A DNA stretch of 33,014 nt, taken from assembly GCA_024693455.1 (NCBI GenBank), contig JAILKW010000129.1, forward strand, positions 1 to 33,014, in the 5' to 3' direction. The DNA is from Lachnospiraceae bacterium (lineage in GTDB: Bacteria; Bacillota; Clostridia; Lachnospirales; Lachnospiraceae). Positions 17,532-25,829 of the stretch are shown here, one piece after another. Each line of letters opens with the position of its first letter. The stretch's first letter is position 1. The position numbers and the translations under genes are program-made. The notes beneath the pieces were generated by a model. That model made no database searches and was not told the origin of the DNA. It worked only from the letters and a program-made list of their open reading frames with translations.

Positions 17532-18721
17532 TGATCTGTTCCAATTGTAAGACCGAAATTGAAGAAGGCCTTATATATTGTCCCATATGCGGAAAAGCCA
17601 ATCAGATAGTTCCGGACTATAATTTGCTGGAAGATGACATTTTGCCTTCAATGCTGGAAAAGAAAAATCCGAAATCGGATCAATCCCGTCAGATCCCGCT
17701 TCCACAAGGCAACGGATCAAATACATCCGGAGGATCCGGTGGAAAGTCGGGATATGATACTGAAACAAAACCGGCAAAACACGGCAGAAGAGTTATAAGA
17801 CTTGTTATTGCAGGACTTTTGGCCTTGCTCCTTATTCTTACGTTGATACTTCTTGTTATGAATATGTATTCAACACTTATGAAACGGGCATCAAATAAAT
17901 TGCTTTCGGGAGATTATAAGAAAGCAACCGAACTTTATGAACAGGCGCTTAATCGCAACGAATCTTCGGTGGATGCCATGATAGGAGCCGGAAAAGGTTA
18001 TAAGGGATTAGGTGATGTCGAAAAAGCGCGGCAGTATTTTTTTGATGCACTTTCTGCTGATAATTCAAGTTCTGCCGCATATGAAGAATTGCTTAAAACT
18101 TATTCCGAAAGCAATGATTATGACGGGATGCAACAATTGGAATCATATGCGTTAACGGATGAGGAAAAGACTTTATATAATAAATATTACATATGTACTC
18201 CCGAGTTTTCGAAACCCGGAGGGAATTATACAGACGATATCAATCTTATACTTCGTTCTTCTTCGAAAATGGATATTTATTATACGCTTGACGGCAGTGA
18301 GCCTGATGTAAATAACGGTCTTAAATACAATGCAAAAATTTCCTTTGCCGAGGGAACGTATACTGTAAAAGCCGTTTGTGTAAATTCAGAAGGCAAAAAA
18401 GGTCCTGTCAGAGAAGAGTCTTATAATATAGCCTATGTTGAACCGGAAAGACCGATAGTTTCACCAATGACAGGTGTGTTTTTAAATCCGACAACCATAA
18501 CTATTACAACGAACGCCAAAAAGGGAAAGATTTATTATACCTGGGGCGGAAAAGATCCTACGGAAGAATCACAGCTTTATACCGAACCGATCTATATTCC
18601 CAAAGGTGATTCGATTCTTTCCGTGATCGTTGTTGACAGGCACGGACTTTACAGTGATGTATTAAGATGCAGTTATTCTTACCTGCCTGAATCCAAGGAG
18701 GAAGAAACTGATGAAAATTAA
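17531..18721 (+). CDS. Zinc-ribbon / single-TM / TPR protein with chitobiase-C-like repeats
   Basis: A 396-aa predicted membrane protein; I do not know its function. A zinc ribbon opens the protein (Cys3, Cys6, Cys17, Cys20 as CSNC and CPIC). A Ser/Gly-rich linker (55-75) and one transmembrane helix (about 89-112) follow. Residues 118-205 look like TPR repeats (GDYKKATELYEQALNRNES, GDVEKARQYFFDALSADNS). Two repeats at about 223-302 and 306-384 carry the IYYTLDG(S/K)xP pattern of the CHB_HEX_C / FN3-like chitobiase C-terminal family (YYTLDGSEPDVNNG; YYTWGGKDPTEESQ). The zinc ribbon should be cytoplasmic and the TPR and beta domains extracellular, since basic residues (KHGRRVIR) flank the inner side. 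It overlaps folD by 1 nt and rlmH by 11 nt. It may bind cell-wall or surface polymers, but that is inference. Confidence 0.85.
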   Translation: MICSNCKTEIEEGLIYCPICGKANQIVPDYNLLEDDILPSMLEKKNPKSDQSRQIPLPQGNGSNTSGGSGGKSGYDTETKPAKHGRRVIRLVIAGLLALLLILTLILLVMNMYSTLMKRASNKLLSGDYKKATELYEQALNRNESSVDAMIGAGKGYKGLGDVEKARQYFFDALSADNSSSAAYEELLKTYSESNDYDGMQQLESYALTDEEKTLYNKYYICTPEFSKPGGNYTDDINLILRSSSKMDIYYTLDGSEPDVNNGLKYNAKISFAEGTYTVKAVCVNSEGKKGPVREESYNIAYVEPERPIVSPMTGVFLNPTTITITTNAKKGKIYYTWGGKDPTEESQLYTEPIYIPKGDSILSVIVVDRHGLYSDVLRCSYSYLPESKEEETDEN

Positions 18722-19190
18722 CCTGGTTTGTGTCGGTAAGGTTAAAGAAGAATTTTACAGAGCAGCGATCGCGGAATACGAAAAACGTATGCAAAGATAT
18801 TCGCGGCTTACTATAACCGAAGTATCCGATGAGAAAACTCCCGACAAGCTTTCCGACAGGGAAAGAGAGGTAATACTCGATAAAGAGGGAGAGCGGATAA
18901 TCGGAGCTTTAAACAAAGACGATTTCGTGATCGCTTTGGCAATAGAAGGAAAGCAAAAGAGTTCAAAAGAACTTGCGGCTTTTTTGGATGAACACATGAT
19001 ATTTGACGGAAGGGATTTAAGCTTTGTGATCGGAGGATCACTCGGCTTATCTCAATCCGTAATGAAAAGGGCAGATATGTCTCTTAGTTTTTCAAAAATG
19101 ACATTTCCTCATCAACTCATGAGAATAATCCTTTTGGAACAGATTTACAGAAGTTTCAGGATCATGAGAGGTGAGCCCTATGACAAGTAA
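18711..19190 (+). CDS. rlmH: 23S rRNA (pseudouridine1915-N3)-methyltransferase RlmH
   Basis: SPOUT-class methyltransferase that modifies pseudouridine 1915 of 23S rRNA helix 69 in assembled 70S ribosomes. The 159-aa length is exactly that typical of Gram-positive RlmH. It begins MKINLVCVGKVKEEFYRAA. The SAM-binding knot contains LAIEGKQKSS, FVIGGSLGLSQSV, LSFSKMTFPHQLMRIILLEQIYRSFRI (described here in parts), and the end MRGEPYDK. In the family sequences I recall, the last residues are YHK or YHR; here the His is Asp158. AAGGAGGAAG lies upstream inside the previous gene, which it overlaps by 11 nt. phoH starts 11 nt downstream. Confidence 0.95.
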   Translation: MKINLVCVGKVKEEFYRAAIAEYEKRMQRYSRLTITEVSDEKTPDKLSDREREVILDKEGERIIGALNKDDFVIALAIEGKQKSSKELAAFLDEHMIFDGRDLSFVIGGSLGLSQSVMKRADMSLSFSKMTFPHQLMRIILLEQIYRSFRIMRGEPYDK

Positions 19191-19201
19191 CTGGAGGTTA
19201 A

Positions 19202-20176
19202 ATGGAAGAAAGGGAGATGATGATCCCTGCAGGGGATCTTTTAAATATATTCGGAGAGTTTGACAAGAATTTAAAACTTCTTGAAAAACTCCTTGGGGTT
19301 GATATTGTTGCACGGGAAGACAAGCTTAAAATTTCAGGCAAGCCAAGAGATGTTGATTACGCCGAAAACATAATGAAAGAACTTGCACTTTTGTCAGGCA
19401 AAGGCACACAGATCACTGAGCAAAATATCAGGTATGCGATTTCCCTTAAAGATAAGATAGACGATCATCCGCTTGTAAGTATGGACGATCATACCATATG
19501 TCATACAATTTCCGGCAAACCCGTAAAGCCTAAGACTTTGGGACAAAAATCTTATGTGGATGCCATCAGAGATAAAATGATAGTTTTCGGGGTCGGCCCT
19601 GCGGGAACCGGTAAAACTTATCTGGCAATGGCAATGGCTATAACAGCATTTAAGCAGGAGAGGATAGAAAGGATAATTCTGACAAGACCTGCAATAGAGG
19701 CAGGAGAGAAACTCGGATTTTTACCCGGTGATCTGCAAAGTAAAGTAGATCCTTATCTCAGACCTTTATACGATGCATTATATCAGATCATGGGTGCTGA
19801 AAGTTTTCAGCGTAATATGGAAAGAGGACTGATAGAAGTAGCTCCTCTGGCCTATATGAGAGGGCGTACTCTCGACAACGCTTTTATTATTCTGGATGAG
19901 GCCCAAAATACAACTCCTGCCCAAATGAAGATGTTTCTTACCAGAATAGGCTTTGGTTCAAAGGCGGTCATAACCGGTGATGCCACTCAAAAAGATCTGG
20001 CCCCGGGAGCAAAAAGCGGACTTGATGTTGCGCTAAAGGTCTTGTCAAAGCTAGATGATATAGCGGTTTGCAATCTAACCGGTGCAGATGTTGTAAGACA
20101 TCCTTTGGTACAAAAGATAGTAAATGCTTATGAGGCATACGAAAAATCAAAACAAGGAAATAAACAAAAAAGATGA
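19202..20176 (+). CDS. phoH: PhoH family ATPase (YbeZ-like)
   Basis: Cytoplasmic P-loop ATPase related to helicase cores, associated genetically and physically with the rRNA-maturation nuclease YbeY. The 324-aa protein has an N-terminal KH-like segment (about 5-75), then PKTLGQKSYVDAI, Walker A GPAGTGKT (132-139), RPAIEAGEKLGFLPGDLQ, Walker B IILDEAQNTTPAQMKMFLTR and a TGDATQ motif, all standard for the YbeZ/PhoH group. GGAGG lies 5 nt before the ATG. Its end overlaps the next gene by 4 nt. The order phoH, pgpH-type gene, ybeY is the one seen in Bacillus and Listeria. Confidence 0.96.
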   Translation: MEEREMMIPAGDLLNIFGEFDKNLKLLEKLLGVDIVAREDKLKISGKPRDVDYAENIMKELALLSGKGTQITEQNIRYAISLKDKIDDHPLVSMDDHTICHTISGKPVKPKTLGQKSYVDAIRDKMIVFGVGPAGTGKTYLAMAMAITAFKQERIERIILTRPAIEAGEKLGFLPGDLQSKVDPYLRPLYDALYQIMGAESFQRNMERGLIEVAPLAYMRGRTLDNAFIILDEAQNTTPAQMKMFLTRIGFGSKAVITGDATQKDLAPGAKSGLDVALKVLSKLDDIAVCNLTGADVVRHPLVQKIVNAYEAYEKSKQGNKQKR

Positions 20177-21360
20177 AAGAGGAAAAATTTTCACCGATAA
20201 GAATATTGTTTTTGATCGCAGGAATTGTATTATGTATAGGTCAATGTATATATTTGTGCCTTAGAAGATCTTTTGAAATAAAAGATATGATAATCTTCGT
20301 TATAATAGCACTTATGCTGACACTTGCAATTTTCCTTACCGTTATCACACAAAGGCGCTCCGAAGAAGGCTTCTATAACGGAACAAATTACAGAAATCTG
20401 CTCCTTGTCCTTTTGGTAGGCTGGATACTTATAGATCTGTCACAATACATACCGGTTATGTTTTTCCCGGTCGCTCTTTTGGTAGCGTTTTTGGCATGTG
20501 AACTTGATGGGATGCTTTCCATGTCTATGAGCATGGGAATGATCCTTTTGCTTTGCATAACGGATGCTGTTCCTCATACTGTGATCTTTGCATATGTGTT
20601 TGAATGTATCTTTGCAGGCCTGCTCTGTGATTATATGAAAAAAACGCAGTTCAGGCATAAGGTATGGCCGGCACTTATGATCTTTATGGCGGAATTTACA
20701 ATAAAGGTCACATTTTATTACTACACCTATCAGGAGCTTGCGGTAGATCATCTGATATTTGCAGGTGTTGCCGGAGCTTTGGCCGCGATCTTTGTTATGA
20801 CTCTGTTTCCTTTTCTTAGTGATATTCTTTCCAGAGAAAAAGAAGCCTTCTATGATACCTTATTGGACGAGGAACATCCTCTGTTGCTTGAGCTTAAAGA
20901 ATATTCGATCATAGATTATGCTCATGCACTTAGGGTAGGAGAGTTGGCAAGAGACTGTGCGCTTGAGGTTGGTGCAGATGCCAATCTTGCAGCTGCAGGC
21001 GGAATTTATTACCGAATTGGAAAGATTTACGGAGATCCGGAAACGGAAAATGCGATCATAGTTGCACACCGCTACAATTTTCCCAAAGAACTTATCAGTA
21101 TATTGTATGAATACGAAGGCACAAACAGGAAACCCACTTCTTTGGAATCCGCAATAGTACTTATGGCCGATCATGTAGTCAAAAAAATAGAAGTAATTAA
21201 AAATCAAAGTGATTCGATGGATAGTAACTGGAATCAGAATATGCTTATATATCAGACCTTGAATGAATTATCCAATACAGGCATTTTTGATGATTCCGGA
21301 CTTGGCATGAATAAATTCCTCAAAATCAGAGAACGACTTGTACAGGAGGAAAAACGTTAA
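20173..21360 (+). CDS. PgpH-like membrane protein with shortened N-terminus and degenerate HD domain
   Basis: Placed between phoH and ybeY, where Firmicutes carry pgpH (c-di-AMP phosphodiesterase with a 7TMR-HDED extracellular domain, a 7TM core and an HD domain, about 700 aa). This product has 395 aa. About seven hydrophobic helices fill residues 9-30, 38-59, 75-91, 94-110, 112-150, 165-184 and 192-217, with no room for the large extracellular domain. A cytoplasmic helical domain at about 235-390 matches the HD-domain pattern (YAHALRVGELARDCALEVGA; ESAIVLMADHVV), but the metal ligands are mostly lost. YYRIGK (279-284) stands where YHDIGK is expected, and YEGT (314-317) where HHGT is expected; His251, His299 and Asp333 remain. 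I infer loss of hydrolase activity; a scaffold or sensor role is possible. The frame is intact and overlaps phoH by 4 nt. Confidence 0.82.
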   Translation: MKEEKFSPIRILFLIAGIVLCIGQCIYLCLRRSFEIKDMIIFVIIALMLTLAIFLTVITQRRSEEGFYNGTNYRNLLLVLLVGWILIDLSQYIPVMFFPVALLVAFLACELDGMLSMSMSMGMILLLCITDAVPHTVIFAYVFECIFAGLLCDYMKKTQFRHKVWPALMIFMAEFTIKVTFYYYTYQELAVDHLIFAGVAGALAAIFVMTLFPFLSDILSREKEAFYDTLLDEEHPLLLELKEYSIIDYAHALRVGELARDCALEVGADANLAAAGGIYYRIGKIYGDPETENAIIVAHRYNFPKELISILYEYEGTNRKPTSLESAIVLMADHVVKKIEVIKNQSDSMDSNWNQNMLIYQTLNELSNTGIFDDSGLGMNKFLKIRERLVQEEKR

Positions 21361-21861
21361 ATGACTGTTTTATTTGAAGAAGAAACAGAAACGCAGTTTT
21401 CGTTTGACGCCAAAAAGCTGGCTGAAGAAGTCATTTTTGCCGCCCTTACTTATGAGGGTTTTAATAAACCGGCTCAGGTTTCTCTTACGATAGTCGATGA
21501 TGAGAGAATAAGAGAAATAAATAACGAATTTCGCGGAATCGATAAACCCACAGATGTTTTATCATTTCCGATGATAGAATATGAACACCCCGGGGATTTT
21601 TCATCTATAGATGATTTTTCACTTGACCCGGACACAAATGAGGTCATACTCGGAGATATCATCATTTCTTACGACCACGTATGTGATCAGGCTAAAGAAT
21701 ACGGACATTCGAAAAAAAGAGAATTTGCTTTTTTAATTGTCCATAGTATGTTACATTTAATGGGTTATGATCATATGGAAGAAAATATGCGGCTTGAAAT
21801 GGAGGCGCACCAAAAAAGCATTCTGGATCAGACAGGAATAAACAGAGATATAGGAGATTAA
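21361..21861 (+). CDS. ybeY: Endoribonuclease YbeY
   Basis: Zinc-dependent endoribonuclease needed for 16S rRNA 3'-end maturation and 70S quality control. The 166-aa product has the metal motif HSMLHLMGYDH, with His128, His132 and His138 as ligands, preceded by NNEFRGIDKPTDVLSFP, the other family signature, and GDIIIS. The start abuts the stop of the preceding gene with no gap, and CAGGAGG lies in that gene's last codons. It works with PhoH/YbeZ, encoded two genes upstream. The insertion between residues 72 and 95 (EYEHPGDFSSIDDFSLDPDT, acidic) is common in Gram-positive YbeY. Confidence 0.97.
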   Translation: MTVLFEEETETQFSFDAKKLAEEVIFAALTYEGFNKPAQVSLTIVDDERIREINNEFRGIDKPTDVLSFPMIEYEHPGDFSSIDDFSLDPDTNEVILGDIIISYDHVCDQAKEYGHSKKREFAFLIVHSMLHLMGYDHMEENMRLEMEAHQKSILDQTGINRDIGD

Positions 21862-21868
21862 TGTTGAA

Positions 21869-22987
21869 ATGAAAAAAAATTTAGTTACACTTCTTGGACT
21901 CTCATTGACATTTACAGTATTATTTACGGGATGTGGTTCAAAACCGGAAGAAAAAGTCGAACAAGAATTACCGGTTATCCAAACAACAGATGCCGCTATA
22001 GAAACAGAACAGGAAGAAGCAAAAGAGCCGGAGGTTTATTCCGGGCCCAGAAGTATTCTTACGGGTGAGCCCATATCAAATAAATTATCAAAGGTCAGAC
22101 CTATTGCTCTTATGGTCGAAAACACTTCTGCCTGCCTTCCCCACTACGGAATAAATAAGGCCGGAGTAATTTATGAATGTCCGGTTGAAGGCGGGATCAC
22201 CAGACTTATGGCTATATTTGAAGATTACAAAGGAATGGATCGTATAGGTAATGTAAGAAGCTGCAGACCTTATTATCCCAAGATAGCAAAAGAATATGGT
22301 GCAGTTTATATGTGTTTCGGACAAAGTACCGAAGGAAAAGCCCTTCTTCAATCCGGATTTATAGACTATGTGAACGGAATTGAAGGCGCTTCTTACAATG
22401 CCAGCTACTACAGAAGTTCCGACAGAAGAGCACCTCATAATGCATATACCAGTTCCAAAGGAATTGAAGCGGGACTTAAACTTAAAAACTATAAATCAAA
22501 ACGAAGCAAAAAATACGAGCAGCATTTTAAATTTACGACAGAAGATAAACCCGTTACGTTTGAAGGGAAAAAGGATTGCGAAGTTGTAACTCTTTATTAT
22601 CCCGATAACGATCCTTATTTTGTTTACAATAAGAAAACCGGATTATATCAAAGATTTGAACACGGCGGAAAAGAAACCGACGCCCTTGACAACAAACAGA
22701 TCAAGGTTAAAAACATTATCTTACAAAATGTACCCTGTACAAATTACTCAGGTACATATAAGCTGAATCTTACGCTTAACGGTTCAGGCGAAGGAAAATA
22801 TATAACAAACGGAAAAGTTGTAAGTATTACCTGGGAGAAAAAATCAGATAATGATATTACTAAATATTACGACAAAAAAGGCAATGAACTGGTATTAAAT
22901 CCCGGTAAGACCTGGGTTAGTCTTATAGAAGAAAACCGGGCCTCGGGAAATCAATTTTACAAGAACAGGAAAGATTTTAATCGTTAA
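21869..22987 (+). CDS. DUF3048 (YerB-like) lipoprotein
   Basis: Predicted membrane-anchored lipoprotein of 372 aa. The signal peptide has a basic start (MKKN), a hydrophobic core and the lipobox LFTGC with Cys22 as the lipidated residue. An acidic linker (25-55) follows. From about residue 57 the sequence matches the DUF3048 family: ILTGEPI, RPIALMVENTSACLPHYGINKAGVIYE, GGITRLMAIFEDY, IGNVRSCRPYY and RRAPHNAYTSSKG, with the second domain at about 230-365 (TLYYPDNDPYFVYNKKTGLYQRF; NPGKTWVSLI). The B. subtilis relative is YerB. The molecular role of the family is not established; a wall-associated function is likely because a lipid-flippase gene follows with a 1-nt overlap. GGAG precedes the ATG at a long 12-nt spacing. 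Confidence 0.88.
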   Translation: MKKNLVTLLGLSLTFTVLFTGCGSKPEEKVEQELPVIQTTDAAIETEQEEAKEPEVYSGPRSILTGEPISNKLSKVRPIALMVENTSACLPHYGINKAGVIYECPVEGGITRLMAIFEDYKGMDRIGNVRSCRPYYPKIAKEYGAVYMCFGQSTEGKALLQSGFIDYVNGIEGASYNASYYRSSDRRAPHNAYTSSKGIEAGLKLKNYKSKRSKKYEQHFKFTTEDKPVTFEGKKDCEVVTLYYPDNDPYFVYNKKTGLYQRFEHGGKETDALDNKQIKVKNIILQNVPCTNYSGTYKLNLTLNGSGEGKYITNGKVVSITWEKKSDNDITKYYDKKGNELVLNPGKTWVSLIEENRASGNQFYKNRKDFNR

Positions 22988-24639
22988 TGAGTACTAAAAA
23001 AAATGATACAGGTTTTTTGGTACAAGGATCGATTCTGGCCATAGCATCAATAGTATCAAGAGTTGTCGGTCTGTTATACAGACTTCCTCTTGTCAGAATA
23101 ATCGGTAAGAGCGGAAATGACTATTACGGAACTGCATTTGAGATTTACAGTATTATGCTGATAATCTCCGCATACAGTATTCCGCTTGCTGTATCAAAAC
23201 TTGTAGCCGCTAAAGTTTCGGCAGGTGAATTTAAGAATGTTAACAAGATTTTGAAGGGGTCACTCCTGTTTGCTTCGGTAACGGGAGGTACCGCTTCTCT
23301 TGTTGTGTTTTTCGGAGCTGATTTTTTCTGCGGAGAACTTCTTCGTACACCCTTTGCCAACATTGCTCTTAGAGTTCTTGCTCCTGTTATTTTCATGGTA
23401 GCTATCGTCGGAGTTTTAAGGGGATTTTTCCAGGGAATGGGTACAATGATGCCCTCTGCACTTTCCCAGATAGCGGAACAGATAATAAATGCTGTTGTAA
23501 GTGTTGTTGCAGCTTATTTTTTGTTCGATGTGGGAATGAAGATGGGCGGAGTTCTCGGCCATAAAGAGCAGATGGCTGCGGCTTACGGAGCTGCCGGAGG
23601 AACCTGGGGTACATTTGCGGGAGCTGCAACAGCCCTGGCTTTTATGGTCTTCGTATATGCGATCTTTAAAAGATCCTTCGACAAAAAAATAAGACGAGAT
23701 AAGAGTACCGGTGATGAAAGCTATAAAACCATAATGTGGACACTTTTTGTTACCATCGTTCCGGTTCTGCTTTCTACCACGCTTTATAACATCTCTGCAA
23801 TAATAAATACCGGAATGTTCAAGCAGATTGCAAATGCACAAGGTTATGCACCAAAAGACATAAGTGAATGGTGGGGTGTTTTCACCGGTCAGTACAGGGT
23901 TATCATCAATGTGCCGGTTTCTATCGCCTCGGCAATGGCAGCATCCAGCGTACCGGCATTAACAGCTGCATTCAGAAACAAGGAACATGAGATGGTCAAA
24001 TTCCAGATCACCTCAGCCACCAGATTTGTTATGATAATAGCTTTTCCCTGTATGATAGGAGTTGCGGTTCTTGCCGGACCTATAATGCAGCTTCTTTTTG
24101 GTGACAGTGATCCCACATCCGCTTACATGCTCATGGTTGGATGCTCATCTATAGTTTTTTATTCACTTTCAACCTTATCGAACGGTATTCTTCAGGGAAT
24201 CGACAAAATGAAAATTCCTGTAATACATGCGGCCGTAGCCCTTGTGATCCAGGCAGTTTTCCTTGTACTTTGTATGTATGGTTTCAAACTCAATATTTTT
24301 GCGGTTGTACTGGCAAACACTTTTTATGCTCTTATAATGTGCATTTTAAATGAATATTCCATTCAAAAATACAGTGGAACTAAGCTTGATCTTATAGGTG
24401 TTTTTGCAAAACCTTTTGTTGCATCCCTTATTATGGGAGGCTTTTGTCTGGCAGCATATTATATTACTTTAAACGTATCAAAAAACAATGCTATTGCCTG
24501 CGTTATCAGTATAATAATATCAGTTCCGGTATATTTCTTCTTCTTACTCTTCATCAAAGGGATCGGAAGCAATGAACTATCCAGACTTCCCAAAGGAGAT
24601 AAACTTGTAGCTATCGCAAAGAGGTTTAAATTACTATGA
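22987..24639 (+). CDS. MurJ-like lipid II / polysaccharide flippase (YtgP/SpoVB family)
   Basis: Polytopic membrane protein of the MOP superfamily (PST/SpoVB branch). At 550 aa with about 14 hydrophobic helices it fits the family. It begins TGFLVQGSILAIASIVSRVVGLLYRLPLVRIIG, the characteristic start of the YtgP/SpoVB group, with Arg residues in helix 1 and loop 1 that in MurJ line the cavity binding the lipid diphosphate. Other features are GFFQGMGTMMPSALSQIAEQIINA, the NAQGYAPKDISEWWG loop and the FGDSD loop. YtgP of B. subtilis acts as a MurJ, whereas SpoVB acts in the spore cortex; I cannot tell which role applies, so I give no symbol. Its start overlaps the lipoprotein stop by 1 nt and its stop overlaps the next start by 4 nt. 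Confidence 0.9.
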   Translation: MSTKKNDTGFLVQGSILAIASIVSRVVGLLYRLPLVRIIGKSGNDYYGTAFEIYSIMLIISAYSIPLAVSKLVAAKVSAGEFKNVNKILKGSLLFASVTGGTASLVVFFGADFFCGELLRTPFANIALRVLAPVIFMVAIVGVLRGFFQGMGTMMPSALSQIAEQIINAVVSVVAAYFLFDVGMKMGGVLGHKEQMAAAYGAAGGTWGTFAGAATALAFMVFVYAIFKRSFDKKIRRDKSTGDESYKTIMWTLFVTIVPVLLSTTLYNISAIINTGMFKQIANAQGYAPKDISEWWGVFTGQYRVIINVPVSIASAMAASSVPALTAAFRNKEHEMVKFQITSATRFVMIIAFPCMIGVAVLAGPIMQLLFGDSDPTSAYMLMVGCSSIVFYSLSTLSNGILQGIDKMKIPVIHAAVALVIQAVFLVLCMYGFKLNIFAVVLANTFYALIMCILNEYSIQKYSGTKLDLIGVFAKPFVASLIMGGFCLAAYYITLNVSKNNAIACVISIIISVPVYFFFLLFIKGIGSNELSRLPKGDKLVAIAKRFKLL

Positions 24640-25829
24640 CAATAGCGGTTATAGGAGCCGGTGCTGCCGGTCTTATGGCAGCCGTTTCGGCGGCGATCCA
24701 TAATAAAGATGCAAAGATCTTTCTTTTTGACAAAAATCCGTCCGCAGGCAAAAAACTTCTGCGTACAGGGTCCGGAAGAGGAAACATAGGAAACGAACAT
24801 CAAAGCATATCGTGCTTTCACGGGAATGACGAAGATTTTTATAATAAAGTTATCACTTCCCATCCTTTATCTTTTTTATTATCTGTATTTGATGAGCTAA
24901 ATATAGATATTACGGTAAAAGACGGATATATTTATCCCAGAAACCAACAGGCCAAATCTGTAAGAGATGCATTTATAACTAAACTTGAAAGTCTGGGCAA
25001 CGTAAGATTCTTGGGATCGAAGGAAATCATATCCATAAGTTATGAAAAAACGGGATTTGTTTTAAATACCGACGGATGGCATTATGAAGCCGACAAGGTG
25101 ATCCTCGCATGCGGCGGAGCTTCTGCTCCGGATACCGGCTCTGACGGGAGTGCTTATAAACTGGCACAAAGTTTCGGACATAAGCTTATCACTCCTTATC
25201 CCGCACTTGTTCCTTTGGTATGTAAAAAAGATCCCCTTTTTAAAACATCAAAAGAAAGGATGAGTGCTTCGGTTTCATACAAAGGTCATACCGCCACGGG
25301 AGAACTTCAGCTTACGGAATACGGTGTGTCAGGTATCGCGGTTTTTCAGATATCACGTTTTGTTTCAATGGATCTTATTAACGGGGAAAAACCTGTTATA
25401 AGTATTAATTTTTTCCCGGAATCGGATAGCGATCATGTTTATGACATGCTTTTAAAAAGGGCATCATCAGGAGGCAGATATATTTTAAACACTTTGCTTC
25501 CGGAGGAGATGGCAAAATCAATAATAAAGTCGAATTCACTCGATTCCGTTGATATTCCAAGTGCTGAAAGTATTCGTGCCCTTTCAGATTTACTGACTGA
25601 TTACAGACTATATGTAACCGACACAAAAGGATTTGAACGCTCACAGGTAACTGCAGGAGGCATAGATACCTCCGATATCGATCCGCAGACCATGGGCTCT
25701 TTTTTAAGAAAGGGGCTTTATATATGCGGAGAACTTTTAGATGTTGACGGAGATTGCGGAGGTTATAATCTCCAGTGGGCATTTACCGGAGGCTATATAG
25801 CGGGAGAGGCCGCAGCAGCAGATGATTAA
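24636..25829 (+). CDS. HI0933/BaiN-type flavoprotein (NAD(P)/FAD-dependent oxidoreductase)
   Basis: Flavoprotein of the HI0933 family (YhiN, BaiN), 397 aa. The N-terminal FAD fold is AVIGAGAAGLMAA followed by FDKNPSAGKKLLRTGSGRGN. The C-terminal FAD-binding region is ERSQVTAGGIDTSDIDPQTM, then KGLYICGELLDVDGDCGGYNLQWAFTGGYIAGEAA, given here in parts. Most relatives have GRCN where this protein has GRGN (Cys to Gly). Substrates are unknown; BaiN has been linked to bile-acid conversion, but homologues are widespread in bacteria that do not do this, so the name should not be read as a function. It overlaps the flippase gene by 4 nt and the next flavoprotein by 8 nt. Confidence 0.88.
   Translation: MTIAVIGAGAAGLMAAVSAAIHNKDAKIFLFDKNPSAGKKLLRTGSGRGNIGNEHQSISCFHGNDEDFYNKVITSHPLSFLLSVFDELNIDITVKDGYIYPRNQQAKSVRDAFITKLESLGNVRFLGSKEIISISYEKTGFVLNTDGWHYEADKVILACGGASAPDTGSDGSAYKLAQSFGHKLITPYPALVPLVCKKDPLFKTSKERMSASVSYKGHTATGELQLTEYGVSGIAVFQISRFVSMDLINGEKPVISINFFPESDSDHVYDMLLKRASSGGRYILNTLLPEEMAKSIIKSNSLDSVDIPSAESIRALSDLLTDYRLYVTDTKGFERSQVTAGGIDTSDIDPQTMGSFLRKGLYICGELLDVDGDCGGYNLQWAFTGGYIAGEAAAADD

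Noticed and set aside
20173-21360. Frameshifted or truncated pgpH pseudogene
   Set aside because: The frame is continuous from a start overlapping phoH to a stop abutting ybeY, the TM and C-terminal regions are ordered, and no leftover extracellular-domain sequence is seen nearby; intact but divergent fits better.
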